Origin: Clostridia bacterium
GTDB lineage: Bacteria > Bacillota > Clostridia > Lachnospirales > Anaerotignaceae
DNA length: 64,000 nucleotides
Assembly: GCA_022651385.1 (NCBI GenBank)
Contig: JALCQR010000004.1
Span: 1 to 64,000, forward strand
Direction: 5' to 3'
Below the pieces are notes generated by a model that did not search any database, was not told the origin of the DNA, and saw only the letters and a list, made by a program, of their open reading frames with translations. This document shows positions 34,226-43,619 of the stretch, in pieces; position 1 is the stretch's first letter, and the number at the start of each line of letters is the position of its first letter. The translations under genes were made by a program, and so were the position numbers.

Positions 34226-35566
34226 ATGAGTAGTGTAATTGAGAAAATCAGCGATTATTGGGATAAAAGATCATTAACATTTGATAACGATCATGATACT
34301 GAAAATTTAAGTGTCTGGAAAAACTTTCTTTCTGAAATTATAGGAAAAGAATTAAACAAAACCGTTCTTGATGTAGGAACCGGCACAGGATTTCTTGCTA
34401 ACATGATATCAGAGCTTGGTTATCATTCTATAGGGATTGATATTTCAAAAGGAATGATGGAATATGCAGTAAGATATGCGGCAGAAAAAGAACTTGACAC
34501 TGTTTATATGAATGCAAGTGCTTCTGAACTTCCTTTTATGGATAATACCGTTGACTTTATAGTAAATTCAAGGCTGATTTGGACTCTTGTTGAAGCTGAT
34601 AAAGCGGTATCTGAATGGACAAGGGTAATTAAGCCAGGAGGGAAAATTTTAAGTTTTATAAGAATGAACGAAGGCAACTCTGCCATGACGGTATGTAATC
34701 CTCATTTTTATTCAGATGATAAGGTTGATTCAAGTCTTGACCTTAACGGAGCTAGAATAGAAGAGCTTTCAGCAGTACTTTTAAAAAACGGACTTACCGA
34801 TATTCAGTTTATTAAACTTCCCGATACTGCAAAAAATCAGGAAATTAAATTACAGGAATGGTACGAGCCATGGTTTGTTCTGTCGGCCAAAAAGCCATTG
34901 ACACGAAGATATAAAGAAGAAAAAGCAATGTCAATGTACTGGAACAAAAGTGCGGAAGCTTATGAATCTGTGCATCAGATTGCTGACAGAAAAATGTGGA
35001 AAAAGGTTCTTGAAAGTATGATTGGAAGCAAAAAGAACATATCAATTCTTGATGTTGCAACAGGAACAGGCATTTTAGCACAGCTATTAGGCGAAATGGG
35101 ATATAAAAGAGTTTTAGGTACCGATGTTTCCGAAGGTATGATGAATATTGCAATAAAACATGCTAAGGAAAGCGGAATAGAAAACATAAGCTACAGCTAT
35201 GCAAATGCTCTTGAGCTTCCTTTTGAGGATAATACTTTTGATGTTGTAATCAGTTCAAGACTTTTGTGGACTCTAACAGAACCTGAAGCCGCAATTAAGG
35301 AATGGCACAGAGTTGTAAAAAATGGAGGAAAGGTTATTGCAATAAACGAGCTTGAACCTGGAAAAGGAATTGCATATGAAAACATAGCAGAATATATAAA
35401 ATGCATAGATGTTGATATGCTCCCGTATTGTCCTGTAGGCCTTGATGTAATAATCAATAATTTTAGGGATAACGGATTGAAAAATATAGAGCTTGTTCAT
35501 ATGAAGGGTTGTCATCTGTTAAACAGCAGCCGTGAAAACTGGTACGCTTTTATAGGTATAAAATAG
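34226..35566 (+). CDS. tandem-domain SAM-dependent methyltransferase
   Basis: 446 residues made of two related class I methyltransferase domains. Motif I occurs twice: VLDVGTGTGFLA (about residue 47) and ILDVATGTGILA (about 274). Each is followed by GIDISKGMM or GTDVSEGMM, SELPF/LELPF..NT.D, and SRL(I/L)WTL. The halves clearly arose by duplication. The ribosome site is AAGGAG. It is the first gene of an operon with a nickel/peptide-type ABC importer. It may make or modify a metal chelator that the importer takes up, but the substrate cannot be deduced from sequence. Confidence 0.85.
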   Translation: MSSVIEKISDYWDKRSLTFDNDHDTENLSVWKNFLSEIIGKELNKTVLDVGTGTGFLANMISELGYHSIGIDISKGMMEYAVRYAAEKELDTVYMNASASELPFMDNTVDFIVNSRLIWTLVEADKAVSEWTRVIKPGGKILSFIRMNEGNSAMTVCNPHFYSDDKVDSSLDLNGARIEELSAVLLKNGLTDIQFIKLPDTAKNQEIKLQEWYEPWFVLSAKKPLTRRYKEEKAMSMYWNKSAEAYESVHQIADRKMWKKVLESMIGSKKNISILDVATGTGILAQLLGEMGYKRVLGTDVSEGMMNIAIKHAKESGIENISYSYANALELPFEDNTFDVVISSRLLWTLTEPEAAIKEWHRVVKNGGKVIAINELEPGKGIAYENIAEYIKCIDVDMLPYCPVGLDVIINNFRDNGLKNIELVHMKGCHLLNSSRENWYAFIGIK

Positions 35567-35579
35567 GAGGGTTTTAAAT

Positions 35580-37187
35580 ATGAAATTTAGAAAAATTATG
35601 GGTATTTTGATTACTTCTGCATTGTGTGTTTCTGCACTTGCAGGATGCGGTTCATCAACTAATGTCTCATCATCAGCTGCTTATTCAACTGCCTCATCAT
35701 CAGTTTCAACAGAAGCTGAAAATACATCGGATGAAAAAGTTTTAAGAATAGCTTTTCCCAGTACGCTTACATCAGCTGATGTAACAAATTCAACTTCAGC
35801 AACAATGCTTAAAGAAACTGCAGGTGTTGCCGAAACACTGGTTTATGCGGATTCTAACTTCAAATTGCAGCCTATGCTTGCTACTGAATGGGAAATGACA
35901 GGCGATAATACATGGGTATTTAAACTTAGAGATAATGTAACATTCCATGATGGAACACCGTTTAATGCAAAAGCAGTGAAATGGTGTATTGAAAGAAGTC
36001 TTAAGGAAAATTCTGAGCTTGCAGGTACTACATATATTCAGTCTGTAGAAGTTATAGATGACCATACAGTACAGTTTACGACATCAGAAAGAACAACAGA
36101 TCTTCCGGCAGCTATGTCTTACGTAGGAACTGCAATTATTGCTCCTTCATCTGTTGATAAAAGCGGAAGCTTTATACTTCCAATAGGTACAGGACCTTTT
36201 AAAGCAGAGAGTTTTGATGAAACAACTGGGATCTTTACTGCAGTAAGAAGCGATAATTACTGGGGCGATATAAACACAAGTGTAACAAAGAGAATAGTTA
36301 AAAGCATGCCTGATGCAAGTGCAAGAAGTCTTGCAGTTCAAAACGGCGAAATTGATATTGCAAATGATATTCCTTTTAGTGATTTGGAAACACTTGAAAA
36401 TTCAAATAATACTAATGTATCTAAATTTAACACAGCAAGAACATATTTTTATGAATACAATATGAAAAAGGATTTGTTCAAGGATGAAAGAGTTAGAAAA
36501 GCATTAATTTACGCTATAAATAAAAATGAAATTGTAAATGATGTTCTTTTTGGCGTTGGAGGTGTTCCAAAAGGTATTCTTATGGACAACATGCCTTGGG
36601 CAAACACAAATGTTGATACATATGAATATAATCCTGATAAAGCAAAAGAACTTCTTGCAGAAGCAGGCTATAAAGATACTGATAATGACGGTTATCTTGA
36701 TAAAGACGGCCAAAAGCTTACAGTAAAGATTATTACTTTCACTAAACGCCCGGGATGTCCGCTTATTGCTCAGGCAACACAGGGCTATTTTGCAAACATT
36801 GGAATTGATGCTTCAGTTAAAGTTATGGACTGGAGTGCTATGAACGAATTAATCAAAAAGGGCGACTTTGATATAGCACTTAATTCAGCCACATCAGCAT
36901 ATGTTCCTACACCTGCATATTACCTCGATGCGTATTATGTTCATAACAATATCGGATATAAAAACGATAAGTTAAACGAACTTGTTGAAAAGTGTAAAGC
37001 AACGGACAAAATGGATGAGAAATATGAATACAGCAAAGAAGCGCAGGCTCTTGGTCAGGAAGATGCATGTATTTACACACCAGTGCTTTATGGTGCAGTA
37101 TTTGCTGTTTCAAAGAATGTAACAAACTTTGAGTTTAACGCAGCAGCTCATGATTTTATTGTTCCATATAACACAGATTTGAAATAA
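35580..37187 (+). CDS. nickel/peptide ABC transporter substrate-binding lipoprotein
   Basis: A 535-residue SBP_bac_5 (cluster C) lipoprotein with lipobox LAGC (C23) and a serine-rich linker. Family features include ATEWEMTGDNTWVFKLRDNV followed by FHDGTPFNA..V, and KDERVRKALIYAINKNEI. Binding proteins of this type carry oligopeptides, nickel chelates or opine metallophores. The ligand is unknown. GGAGG sits ahead of ATG 35580, 13 bases after the methyltransferase stop, so the two genes are one unit. Confidence 0.9.
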   Translation: MKFRKIMGILITSALCVSALAGCGSSTNVSSSAAYSTASSSVSTEAENTSDEKVLRIAFPSTLTSADVTNSTSATMLKETAGVAETLVYADSNFKLQPMLATEWEMTGDNTWVFKLRDNVTFHDGTPFNAKAVKWCIERSLKENSELAGTTYIQSVEVIDDHTVQFTTSERTTDLPAAMSYVGTAIIAPSSVDKSGSFILPIGTGPFKAESFDETTGIFTAVRSDNYWGDINTSVTKRIVKSMPDASARSLAVQNGEIDIANDIPFSDLETLENSNNTNVSKFNTARTYFYEYNMKKDLFKDERVRKALIYAINKNEIVNDVLFGVGGVPKGILMDNMPWANTNVDTYEYNPDKAKELLAEAGYKDTDNDGYLDKDGQKLTVKIITFTKRPGCPLIAQATQGYFANIGIDASVKVMDWSAMNELIKKGDFDIALNSATSAYVPTPAYYLDAYYVHNNIGYKNDKLNELVEKCKATDKMDEKYEYSKEAQALGQEDACIYTPVLYGAVFAVSKNVTNFEFNAAAHDFIVPYNTDLK

Positions 37188-37203
37188 TAAATTTAGTTAT
37201 ACG

Positions 37204-37235
37204 GCAATCTGCATATTTTTATGCAGATTGCTTTT
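37204..37235 (+). terminator. intercistronic terminator/attenuator
   Basis: GCAATCTGCAT and ATGCAGATTGC form a perfect 11-bp stem, followed by TTTT. It probably sets higher expression of the binding protein than of the permeases that follow. Confidence 0.85.
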
Positions 37236-37266
37236 AGTTAATGTAATTTGTTTAAAGGAGTACATA

Positions 37267-38214
37267 ATGCTTGGTTACTTAATTAAAAGAATTGTTATAG
37301 TATTTGGCGTATTATGGATGGTTTCCACTTTAACATATTTTACGGTTCATGTTACTCCGGGAGATACTGCAACTGCAATTTTATATTCAATCGGTGGTGA
37401 AAATGCTGTAAGTGAAAAAAACATTGAGCATGTAAGAGATAAGCTGGATTTAAACAGACCTGTATATTTGCAATATTTTGAGTGGGTTACAAATTCGTTT
37501 AAAGGAAATTTCGGAACAAGCTACAAATACAATAAACCGGTATTATATATGATAAAATTAAGGCTTCCAAATACAATAAAGCTTGGAATTACTGCGTTTT
37601 TAATATCGGTTGCCGTTTCTATACCACTTGGAATTATAAGTGCTTTAAATCATAACAGAATTGTAGACCATTTAAGCCGTATATTTACACTTCTCACATC
37701 ATCTTTTCCGTCATTTTGGATTGCCATTATTTTTATTATATTTTTCGCATTAAAGCTGAAGCTTCTGCCAGTAAGTGGAATGGACAGTCCAAAAAGCATT
37801 GTTCTGCCTGCAATTACATTATCTCTTGGAATGATGGCGCCAATAATTAGAATGATGCGTACAAGTATGCTTGATGTTATGGGTCAAGACTATATTTGGG
37901 TTTCAAGAGCAAAGGGACTTAAAGAATCCGCAATTATATGGAGACATGTTTTAAGAAATGCCATACCGCCTATAATTACCGTTTTAGGATTGCAGATTGG
38001 ACATATACTTGGTGGAGCCGTTATAATAGAAAACATATTTTCATGGCCTGGTGTTGGCGGTCTTTTAATAGATGCAATCAATGCTAAAGATACCCCGATG
38101 ATTGAGGGCTGTGTTTTGGTTGTTGCATTTGGTTATACTTTTATCAATCTTGTAGTTGATATTATATATGCCTGTATTGATCCAAGACTTAAATATTCGG
38201 GGGAGGGGAAATAA
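37267..38214 (+). CDS. ABC transporter permease, DppB/NikB type
   Basis: I place the start at ATG 37267 (MLGYLIKRIVIVFGVLW), seven bases after AAAGGAG; an upstream in-frame start has no ribosome site. The 315-residue product has six membrane helices. It contains the N-terminal TPGDTA segment and the cytoplasmic loop RMMRTSMLDVMGQDYIWVSR-AKG that contacts the ATPase. The stop overlaps the next start (TAATG). Partner of the permease at 38214-39074. Confidence 0.92.
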   Translation: MLGYLIKRIVIVFGVLWMVSTLTYFTVHVTPGDTATAILYSIGGENAVSEKNIEHVRDKLDLNRPVYLQYFEWVTNSFKGNFGTSYKYNKPVLYMIKLRLPNTIKLGITAFLISVAVSIPLGIISALNHNRIVDHLSRIFTLLTSSFPSFWIAIIFIIFFALKLKLLPVSGMDSPKSIVLPAITLSLGMMAPIIRMMRTSMLDVMGQDYIWVSRAKGLKESAIIWRHVLRNAIPPIITVLGLQIGHILGGAVIIENIFSWPGVGGLLIDAINAKDTPMIEGCVLVVAFGYTFINLVVDIIYACIDPRLKYSGEGK

Positions 38215-39074
38215 TGTTTAAACCAATAAACAGATTTATTGATTTTCTCAACCGAAAAAATGTTATATTGTTTATGGGCATTACTCTTACAATATTAATT
38301 ATAATAGTTGCGATCTTTGCTCCTTATATAGAACCGTATAATCCTACCAAAATGGAACTTTCACAAAAATTTATTGCTCCATGCTCAAAATATATATTAG
38401 GAACAGATCATTTAGGACGTGATATATTAAGCCGTATTATTGAGGGTTCAAGAGTATCACTTTTAACAGCTGTTTTTGTTGTGGGAATAAGTGTTTTTAT
38501 CGGCCTTACACTTGGTCTTATATCGGGATATTTCGGTGGCGCTGTCGATATGGTTTTAATGAGAATTGTTGATGTTCTGCTTGCATTTCCAACAATAATT
38601 TTTGCACTGGCACTTTCAACAATGATTGGCACAGGACAGATAAATCTTATCATTGCCATATGCTGCATTCAGTGGACAAGGTACGCAAGAGTTACCAGAG
38701 GTGAAGCTGTAATGCTTAAAAATGCCGAATATATTGATGCTGCAAAAACTATAGGAAACTCAAATTTAAGCATTATATTAAATTATGTTTTCCCTAACGT
38801 TATATCTAAGATAATAATACTTGCCTCTCTTGACATGGGAACAATTATTCTTTACTGTGCATCGTTGAGTTTCCTTGGACTCGGAGCACAGCCGCCTTCA
38901 CCAGAATGGGGAGTTATGATTAATGAGGGCAAAGATTATATACAGTATGCACCATGGATAGCTGTTTCGCCAGGAATTGCTATAGCTGTATGTGCTTTGG
39001 CTTTTAATATGCTCGGCGACGGTCTGCGAGATATGCTTGATCCAAGAATGAAGGAAACTGTTAGAACGGAATAA
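38214..39074 (+). CDS. ABC transporter permease, DppC/NikC type
   Basis: A 286-residue membrane protein with six helices. It has the N-terminal PYNPTKMELSQKF..PC, LGTDHLGRDILSRIIEGSRV and EYIDAAKTIGNSN features that mark DppC/NikC permeases. It pairs with the preceding permease to form the channel. Confidence 0.92.
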   Translation: MFKPINRFIDFLNRKNVILFMGITLTILIIIVAIFAPYIEPYNPTKMELSQKFIAPCSKYILGTDHLGRDILSRIIEGSRVSLLTAVFVVGISVFIGLTLGLISGYFGGAVDMVLMRIVDVLLAFPTIIFALALSTMIGTGQINLIIAICCIQWTRYARVTRGEAVMLKNAEYIDAAKTIGNSNLSIILNYVFPNVISKIIILASLDMGTIILYCASLSFLGLGAQPPSPEWGVMINEGKDYIQYAPWIAVSPGIAIAVCALAFNMLGDGLRDMLDPRMKETVRTE

Positions 39075-39086
39075 AGGAGTAGCTTT

Positions 39087-40040
39087 ATGGAAAATCTTCT
39101 TGAAGTCAAAAACCTTAATGTGAGTTTTTTAATGGGAAAAAGAAAAATCCATATACTTAAAGATGTATCGTTTAATATAGAAAAAAATGAGGTGCTTGCA
39201 GTAATAGGAGAAACAGGCTGTGGTAAATCGGTTACAGGCAGTGCTATACTTCATCTTCTGCCGGAAAATGCCGAAGTTGGAGGCAGTATAAAGTATAATG
39301 GTATTGACATAACAAATATTCATGAAAACGAATTCAGACCTTACAGAGGAACAGAAATTGCGGCAGTTCCTCAAAGCCCATCAACTTCTCTTGATCCGCT
39401 AATGAAGGTTGGAAAACAAGTAAGTGAATGTGTTACCGATAAAAAATACAAATACGGTGAGCATAAAAAACAACTGAAAGAGTCTATAATAAATATTTTT
39501 TCAAAACTGAAGCTTCCAAGAATAAATGAAATATATGATGATTATCCATGTGAGCTGAGTGGAGGAATGAACCAAAGAATATTAATTTCTATGGGCATTG
39601 TAACAAAACCTAAGCTTCTTATAGTTGACGAACCCACAAAGGCAATAGACTGGGCACTGCGTAAAGAGGTTATTGAAGTATTTCAAGATCTGAAAAAAGA
39701 AAGAAGATGTGCCATGCTTTTTATAACACATGACATAGCTGCCGCGAAATGTGTTGCTGACAGGATTGCTGTTATGTACTGCGGGCAGATTGTAGAAATT
39801 GGGTATACAAATGATGTACTAAACAATCCAAAACATCCATATACAAAGGGACTTATTGCATCAATGCCGTCAAGAGGATTTCATGTAATGGAAGGTTATA
39901 TGCCTTCTTTTGCTGATCTTCCAATTGGATGCAGATTTGAGCCGAGATGCAGTGAAAAAACAGATAACTGCAGCAAATACGAACCCCAAATGATTAATAT
40001 CAAAAACGGTTATGTAAAATGTTTCAGATTTAAACTGTAA
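39087..40040 (+). CDS. ABC transporter ATPase, DppD/NikD type
   Basis: 317 residues. Walker A GETGCGKS (about 41-48), Q loop VPQSP, signature LSGGMNQRILISMGI, Walker B LLIVDEPTKAID and switch THDIAAAK. The C-terminal oligopeptide/dipeptide extension holds the cysteine-rich GCRFEPRCSEKTDNCSKYEP segment typical of this subfamily. AAAGGAG lies before ATG 39087. First of the two ATPases of the importer. Confidence 0.93.
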   Translation: MENLLEVKNLNVSFLMGKRKIHILKDVSFNIEKNEVLAVIGETGCGKSVTGSAILHLLPENAEVGGSIKYNGIDITNIHENEFRPYRGTEIAAVPQSPSTSLDPLMKVGKQVSECVTDKKYKYGEHKKQLKESIINIFSKLKLPRINEIYDDYPCELSGGMNQRILISMGIVTKPKLLIVDEPTKAIDWALRKEVIEVFQDLKKERRCAMLFITHDIAAAKCVADRIAVMYCGQIVEIGYTNDVLNNPKHPYTKGLIASMPSRGFHVMEGYMPSFADLPIGCRFEPRCSEKTDNCSKYEPQMINIKNGYVKCFRFKL

Positions 40041-40045
40041 GGCTG

Positions 40046-40822
40046 GTGAAAAAAATGATTCTTGAAGTTAAAAATTTAAGCAAGCAGTATTCCTGTGGCT
40101 TTTTTGGATTGAATAAGATAAATGCTGTAAATAATGTTAGCTTTTATATTGATGACGGAGAAATTTTTGGTCTCATTGGAGAAAGCGGCTGCGGAAAAAC
40201 AACTATTACAAGAATGATAATGGGACTTTTAAAACCTACTAAGGGAAATATTATTTTTGAAAACGAAAACATAACCAGATTAAACACGAAACAGTGGCGG
40301 CCATTTAGAAAAAAGATACAGATAGTATTTCAAAATCCACAGATGACTTTTAATCCGAGAAGAAATCTGTATTTTTCATGTGCAGAACCAATTAAGATTC
40401 ATGGTCTTAGCAAAGATATGAATGAAAAAGCCATGATTAGACATATGATAGAAAGAGTTGGAATTACAGAGGAACAGCTAAAAAAGTTTCCTCATGAAAT
40501 AAGCGGAGGCCAAGCACAAAGACTTTCAATAGCAAGAGCACTTTCTCTAAAACCAAGACTTCTTGTATGTGATGAGCCTACTTCTATGCTTGATGTATCT
40601 GTTCAGGCGCATATTTTAAAACTAATTAAAGAAGCAAATGAAAAATATGGTGTTTCAATGCTTTTCATTTCTCATGATTTAGAAGTTATTCAGGCTATGT
40701 GCAGCCGAATTGCCGTAATGAAAAACGGGCAGATAATTGAAACAGGATATACTAACGAAATATTTAATAATCCAAAACATGAATATACAAAAAAGTTGTT
40801 ATCCTCATATATTAAAATTTGA
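40046..40822 (+). CDS. ABC transporter ATPase, DppF/NikE type
   Basis: 258 residues from GTG 40046; ATG 40055 (MILEVKNLSKQY) is an equally likely start. Walker A is GESGCGKTT, the Q loop is QNPQMTFNPR, the signature is ISGGQAQRLSIARALSLKPR, Walker B is LLVCDEPTSMLD and the switch is SHDLEVIQ. It completes a five-gene importer with the tandem methyltransferase at its head. Confidence 0.92.
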   Translation: MKKMILEVKNLSKQYSCGFFGLNKINAVNNVSFYIDDGEIFGLIGESGCGKTTITRMIMGLLKPTKGNIIFENENITRLNTKQWRPFRKKIQIVFQNPQMTFNPRRNLYFSCAEPIKIHGLSKDMNEKAMIRHMIERVGITEEQLKKFPHEISGGQAQRLSIARALSLKPRLLVCDEPTSMLDVSVQAHILKLIKEANEKYGVSMLFISHDLEVIQAMCSRIAVMKNGQIIETGYTNEIFNNPKHEYTKKLLSSYIKI

Positions 40823-40923
40823 TTTTATTGAGACCACTAAAAGATTTTATTAAACGTATGGAAATCAATTTAAATTTGTGCTATTATTGTTTAAACTTAA
40901 AATAAATGTCATGTTTAATAACA

Positions 40924-40938
40924 TTGTTAATTTAACAA
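40924..40938. promoter_or_regulatory. TTGTTAA-T-TTAACAA palindrome, possible redox-regulator operator
   Basis: A perfect 15-bp palindrome lies just upstream of the dehydrogenase ribosome site. It resembles half-sites of the NADH-sensing repressor Rex (TTGTTAAnnnnTTAACAA), but the spacer is shorter. An extended -10-like TGCTATTAT lies near 40878. Confidence 0.4.
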
Positions 40939-40962
40939 AGTATTTAATTGGGAGATGTTTAT

Positions 40963-41952
40963 ATGAACAAAAACAAATTAGTCGTTGTTGGAGTCGGACA
41001 TGTTGGCTCATATGTTTTAGCAGATGCCATGAAAATTGGTTTGTTTGCTGAAATCGGCGTAATTGATATTTTGGAAAATGTAGCTTATGGAGAAGCTCTT
41101 GATCAAGCACAAGCAACTGCCTTAACTTATATGAATAATATAGATGTTAAAAGCGGCGGATATGAGCAGTGTGCTGATGCCGATGTTATTATAGTTGCCG
41201 CTGGTCCTAGTATTATACCCGATCCTGATAATCCAAAGGGCGAACCAGATCGTACTTTATTAACAAAAACAAACTGTGAAGTTATTCGTAAAGTAATGAC
41301 TGGTATTACAAAATATACAAAAGAAGCTATTATAATTTTTATTACTAATCCATTGGATACAATGGTTTATATTGCTGAAAATGAGTTTGGTTATCCGGCT
41401 GGTCGTGTTTTCGGTACTGGAACAATGCTTGATTCCGCTCGTTTACGTAAATTAATTGCAGATACCTGTAATATTGATCCAAAATCTGTTACTGGATATA
41501 TGATGGGTGAACATGGCAGTACATCTTTCCCTGTTTTGAGTCACGTTAATGTTTCCGGTATTCCATTTACGGAGTTAAAAAAATATTTTGAAAAAGCGGC
41601 GGATATACAAAGTCCTGACGTTGTCAAATCGTCAATTGTTAGTGCTGCATATAAAGTATTTAATGGCAAAGGATGGACTAATGCCGGTGTTGCTCAGGCA
41701 GCTATAACTATGGCGAAGGCAGTTTTATTAGATGAAAGAAGCGTTTATCCTGCTTCTACTACTTTGCATGGACAATATGGTCATGATGGTGATGTGGCAT
41801 TAAGTATGCCATGTATCATTGGCCGCCAAGGTGTTTTGAAACAATTACCAGTGGAATTAAATAAGTGGGAAACGCAAAAACTGGAAGAATCAATTTCATT
41901 TATTCAAGCAACTATGCATGACGCAAAAACTGGTCCAGAGTTTACGAAATAA
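40963..41952 (+). CDS. L-lactate dehydrogenase-like 2-hydroxyacid dehydrogenase
   Basis: 329 residues from ATG 40963 (MNKNKLVVVGVG), with GGGAGA seven bases upstream. NAD-binding GVGHVGSY lies at 10-17, a substrate loop after VVAAGPS carries a longer than usual insert (IIPDPDNPKGEPDR), then ITNPLD, GTGTMLDSARLR and the catalytic GEHGS with H184. The lactate/malate dehydrogenase superfamily is certain. The long loop resembles L-2-hydroxyisocaproate dehydrogenases, so the substrate may be a branched or larger 2-oxo acid rather than pyruvate. It probably reoxidises NADH in fermentation. It abuts a truncated exporter gene. Confidence 0.85.
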   Translation: MNKNKLVVVGVGHVGSYVLADAMKIGLFAEIGVIDILENVAYGEALDQAQATALTYMNNIDVKSGGYEQCADADVIIVAAGPSIIPDPDNPKGEPDRTLLTKTNCEVIRKVMTGITKYTKEAIIIFITNPLDTMVYIAENEFGYPAGRVFGTGTMLDSARLRKLIADTCNIDPKSVTGYMMGEHGSTSFPVLSHVNVSGIPFTELKKYFEKAADIQSPDVVKSSIVSAAYKVFNGKGWTNAGVAQAAITMAKAVLLDERSVYPASTTLHGQYGHDGDVALSMPCIIGRQGVLKQLPVELNKWETQKLEESISFIQATMHDAKTGPEFTK

Positions 41953-42873
41953 ATCACTGGATAACATGATTTTATTCAGTGTAACTGTTATAATAGGCGT
42001 AATTATTATATAAAAAATAAGGTTTAAAAGAAATTCATTTGTTACACCGTTTCGTGTCACGAAAAGTGCTGCAGCAATTAAGATGGCAAAGACAGCATTG
42101 ATGACTGTGGTGTAAACGGTCATCGATATCCTTAAATCTTTCGTATAGGCAATTACCCATTTGCTGTAGTTATCAATAGAAGCCTTAAAATGCTTGAAAG
42201 AAAACACCGATTGTCCGAATGTTTTTACAACAGGAATTCCGCGTACGTATTCCACGGCTTCATTGGACATATCATCAAGCGCATTTTGATATTCTGACAT
42301 CTTTTTCTTCATTTTGCTGCCTGTCATAGTTCCCATAATTGCAAAAGCAACGACAACAGGGATAAGACTCAGAACACCAAGCCGCCAGTCAAAAATAATA
42401 AGCAGAGCCAGCAGTCCAATCGGGGTAGCATAAGCACCAGCCATATCTGGTAGTTGATGAGCAAGATATGTTTCAGTGGCAGCACTTGATTCATTTATAA
42501 TTTTGCGCATTTTTCCGCTGCCAATGCTGTCCATAAAACCGAGAGGAAGCGTTGCAATATGATGCATAGCATTAGAACGTATATTTGCCTGCACCCTAAA
42601 CGCCGCAATGTGAGAGCACATAAGTGCTGCAACATAAATCAGCATTGACAGCACCGCAAACAGCACTGCCATCCAGCCGTTATGCACAAGATTTTGTGCC
42701 TTTCCAAAATTTGGTGCAACATCCAATACTTCTTTGATGACTCGCCAGATGTAAATAAACGGCACAAGTGCCATCAAAGCACTTAGAATTGAAAGAATCC
42801 AAGATGAAACAGTCAGAATTTTAAATTTTCCGGCATAATCCATCAGCCTTGATAAATTAGATTGTTTTTTCAA
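41896..42873 (-). pseudogene. ABC exporter half-transporter, truncated before its ATPase domain
   Basis: TTG 42873 follows GGAGG at seven bases. Residues 1-308 form the six-helix type I exporter membrane domain (MRKIINESSAATETYLAHQL, then SNEAVEYVRGIPVVKTFGQS, then FYIIITPIITVTLNKIM). Homology stops at SSDLF near 41948, right where the convergent dehydrogenase gene ends, and the last 15 or so residues are antisense of that gene. The whole ATPase domain and the usual partner exporter are missing. The rearrangement that placed the dehydrogenase here removed the rest of the gene. It resembles IrtA/YbtP-type exporters of gut clostridia. Confidence 0.8.
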
Positions 42874-42975
42874 TGTCGAACCTCCTATACTATAATTTAT
42901 TTAATATAAAGCATTTGCTTTGTATATGAACAATAGTTAGCCATGGATAACTTTATGCCGAAAAATTACAGGACA

Positions 42976-43593
42976 TTATATTCCCATAATCTTAGACAAT
43001 CCTGCTGTCTGAAACTCCCAAAGCTGTTTTACATAATTTTTTGCCTGTTCCCGAGGCATTTCATGAATAATCATTTCAAAATAAGAAGCAAATATGCCGC
43101 TAACCAAAACATGTTCCAGATTAGGATCTGCCAAATGTATATCTTTGCCTTTACTCTGCATTAGAGAAGTAAAATCATGGGTTGCTTCGACCTCAATTTC
43201 TACCATCTTGTGTACAAAATTCGCATATTTCGTACCTTCCGCACAAGTCAGCAAAAGTTTAAATGCATCTATGTTATCATAAAGATAATCCACCATATCA
43301 ATCATCCATTTACTGGAAATATTATTCATATTTTGTTCTTGGTCCTCAGGAGAAAGAGTTTTAAAATTATCATGAACTTTTTTATATTCGTCGAAAAAAT
43401 GCCGGGCCGGTTCTTCTACAAGTGCATCAAACAGTTCTTCTTTGCTGTTATAGTAGCCATAAAAAGCACCTGTTGTAACACCTGCTTTTTTTACAATATT
43501 TCGTAGCGAAGCAGCTTGAAATCCCTTTTCAAGAAATTCACCTTTTGCTGCTTTATGAATACGTTCAAGTGTGTTTAATTTCTTAGTTGACAT
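42976..43593 (-). CDS. TetR-family transcriptional regulator
   Basis: I place the start at ATG 43593 (MSTKKLNTLERI), since AGGAGG lies six bases upstream of it. The 205-residue product has a TetR DNA-binding domain at residues 8-55 (AAKGEFLEKGFQAASLRNIV, then KKAGVTTGAFYGYYNSKEEL) and a helical ligand domain. It is followed on the same strand by the truncated ABC exporter gene, which it presumably regulated. Confidence 0.92.
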   Translation of the reverse strand: MSTKKLNTLERIHKAAKGEFLEKGFQAASLRNIVKKAGVTTGAFYGYYNSKEELFDALVEEPARHFFDEYKKVHDNFKTLSPEDQEQNMNNISSKWMIDMVDYLYDNIDAFKLLLTCAEGTKYANFVHKMVEIEVEATHDFTSLMQSKGKDIHLADPNLEHVLVSGIFASYFEMIIHEMPREQAKNYVKQLWEFQTAGLSKIMGI

Positions 43594-43619
43594 ACCCTGC
43601 CTCCTATACAACAGTGTTA

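Noticed and set aside
34047-34229. A 45-60 codon frame spanning the leader and attenuator and overlapping the methyltransferase start by ATGA
   Set aside because: It runs through the promoter and terminator, and ATG 34092 has no good ribosome site. The overlap is probably accidental.
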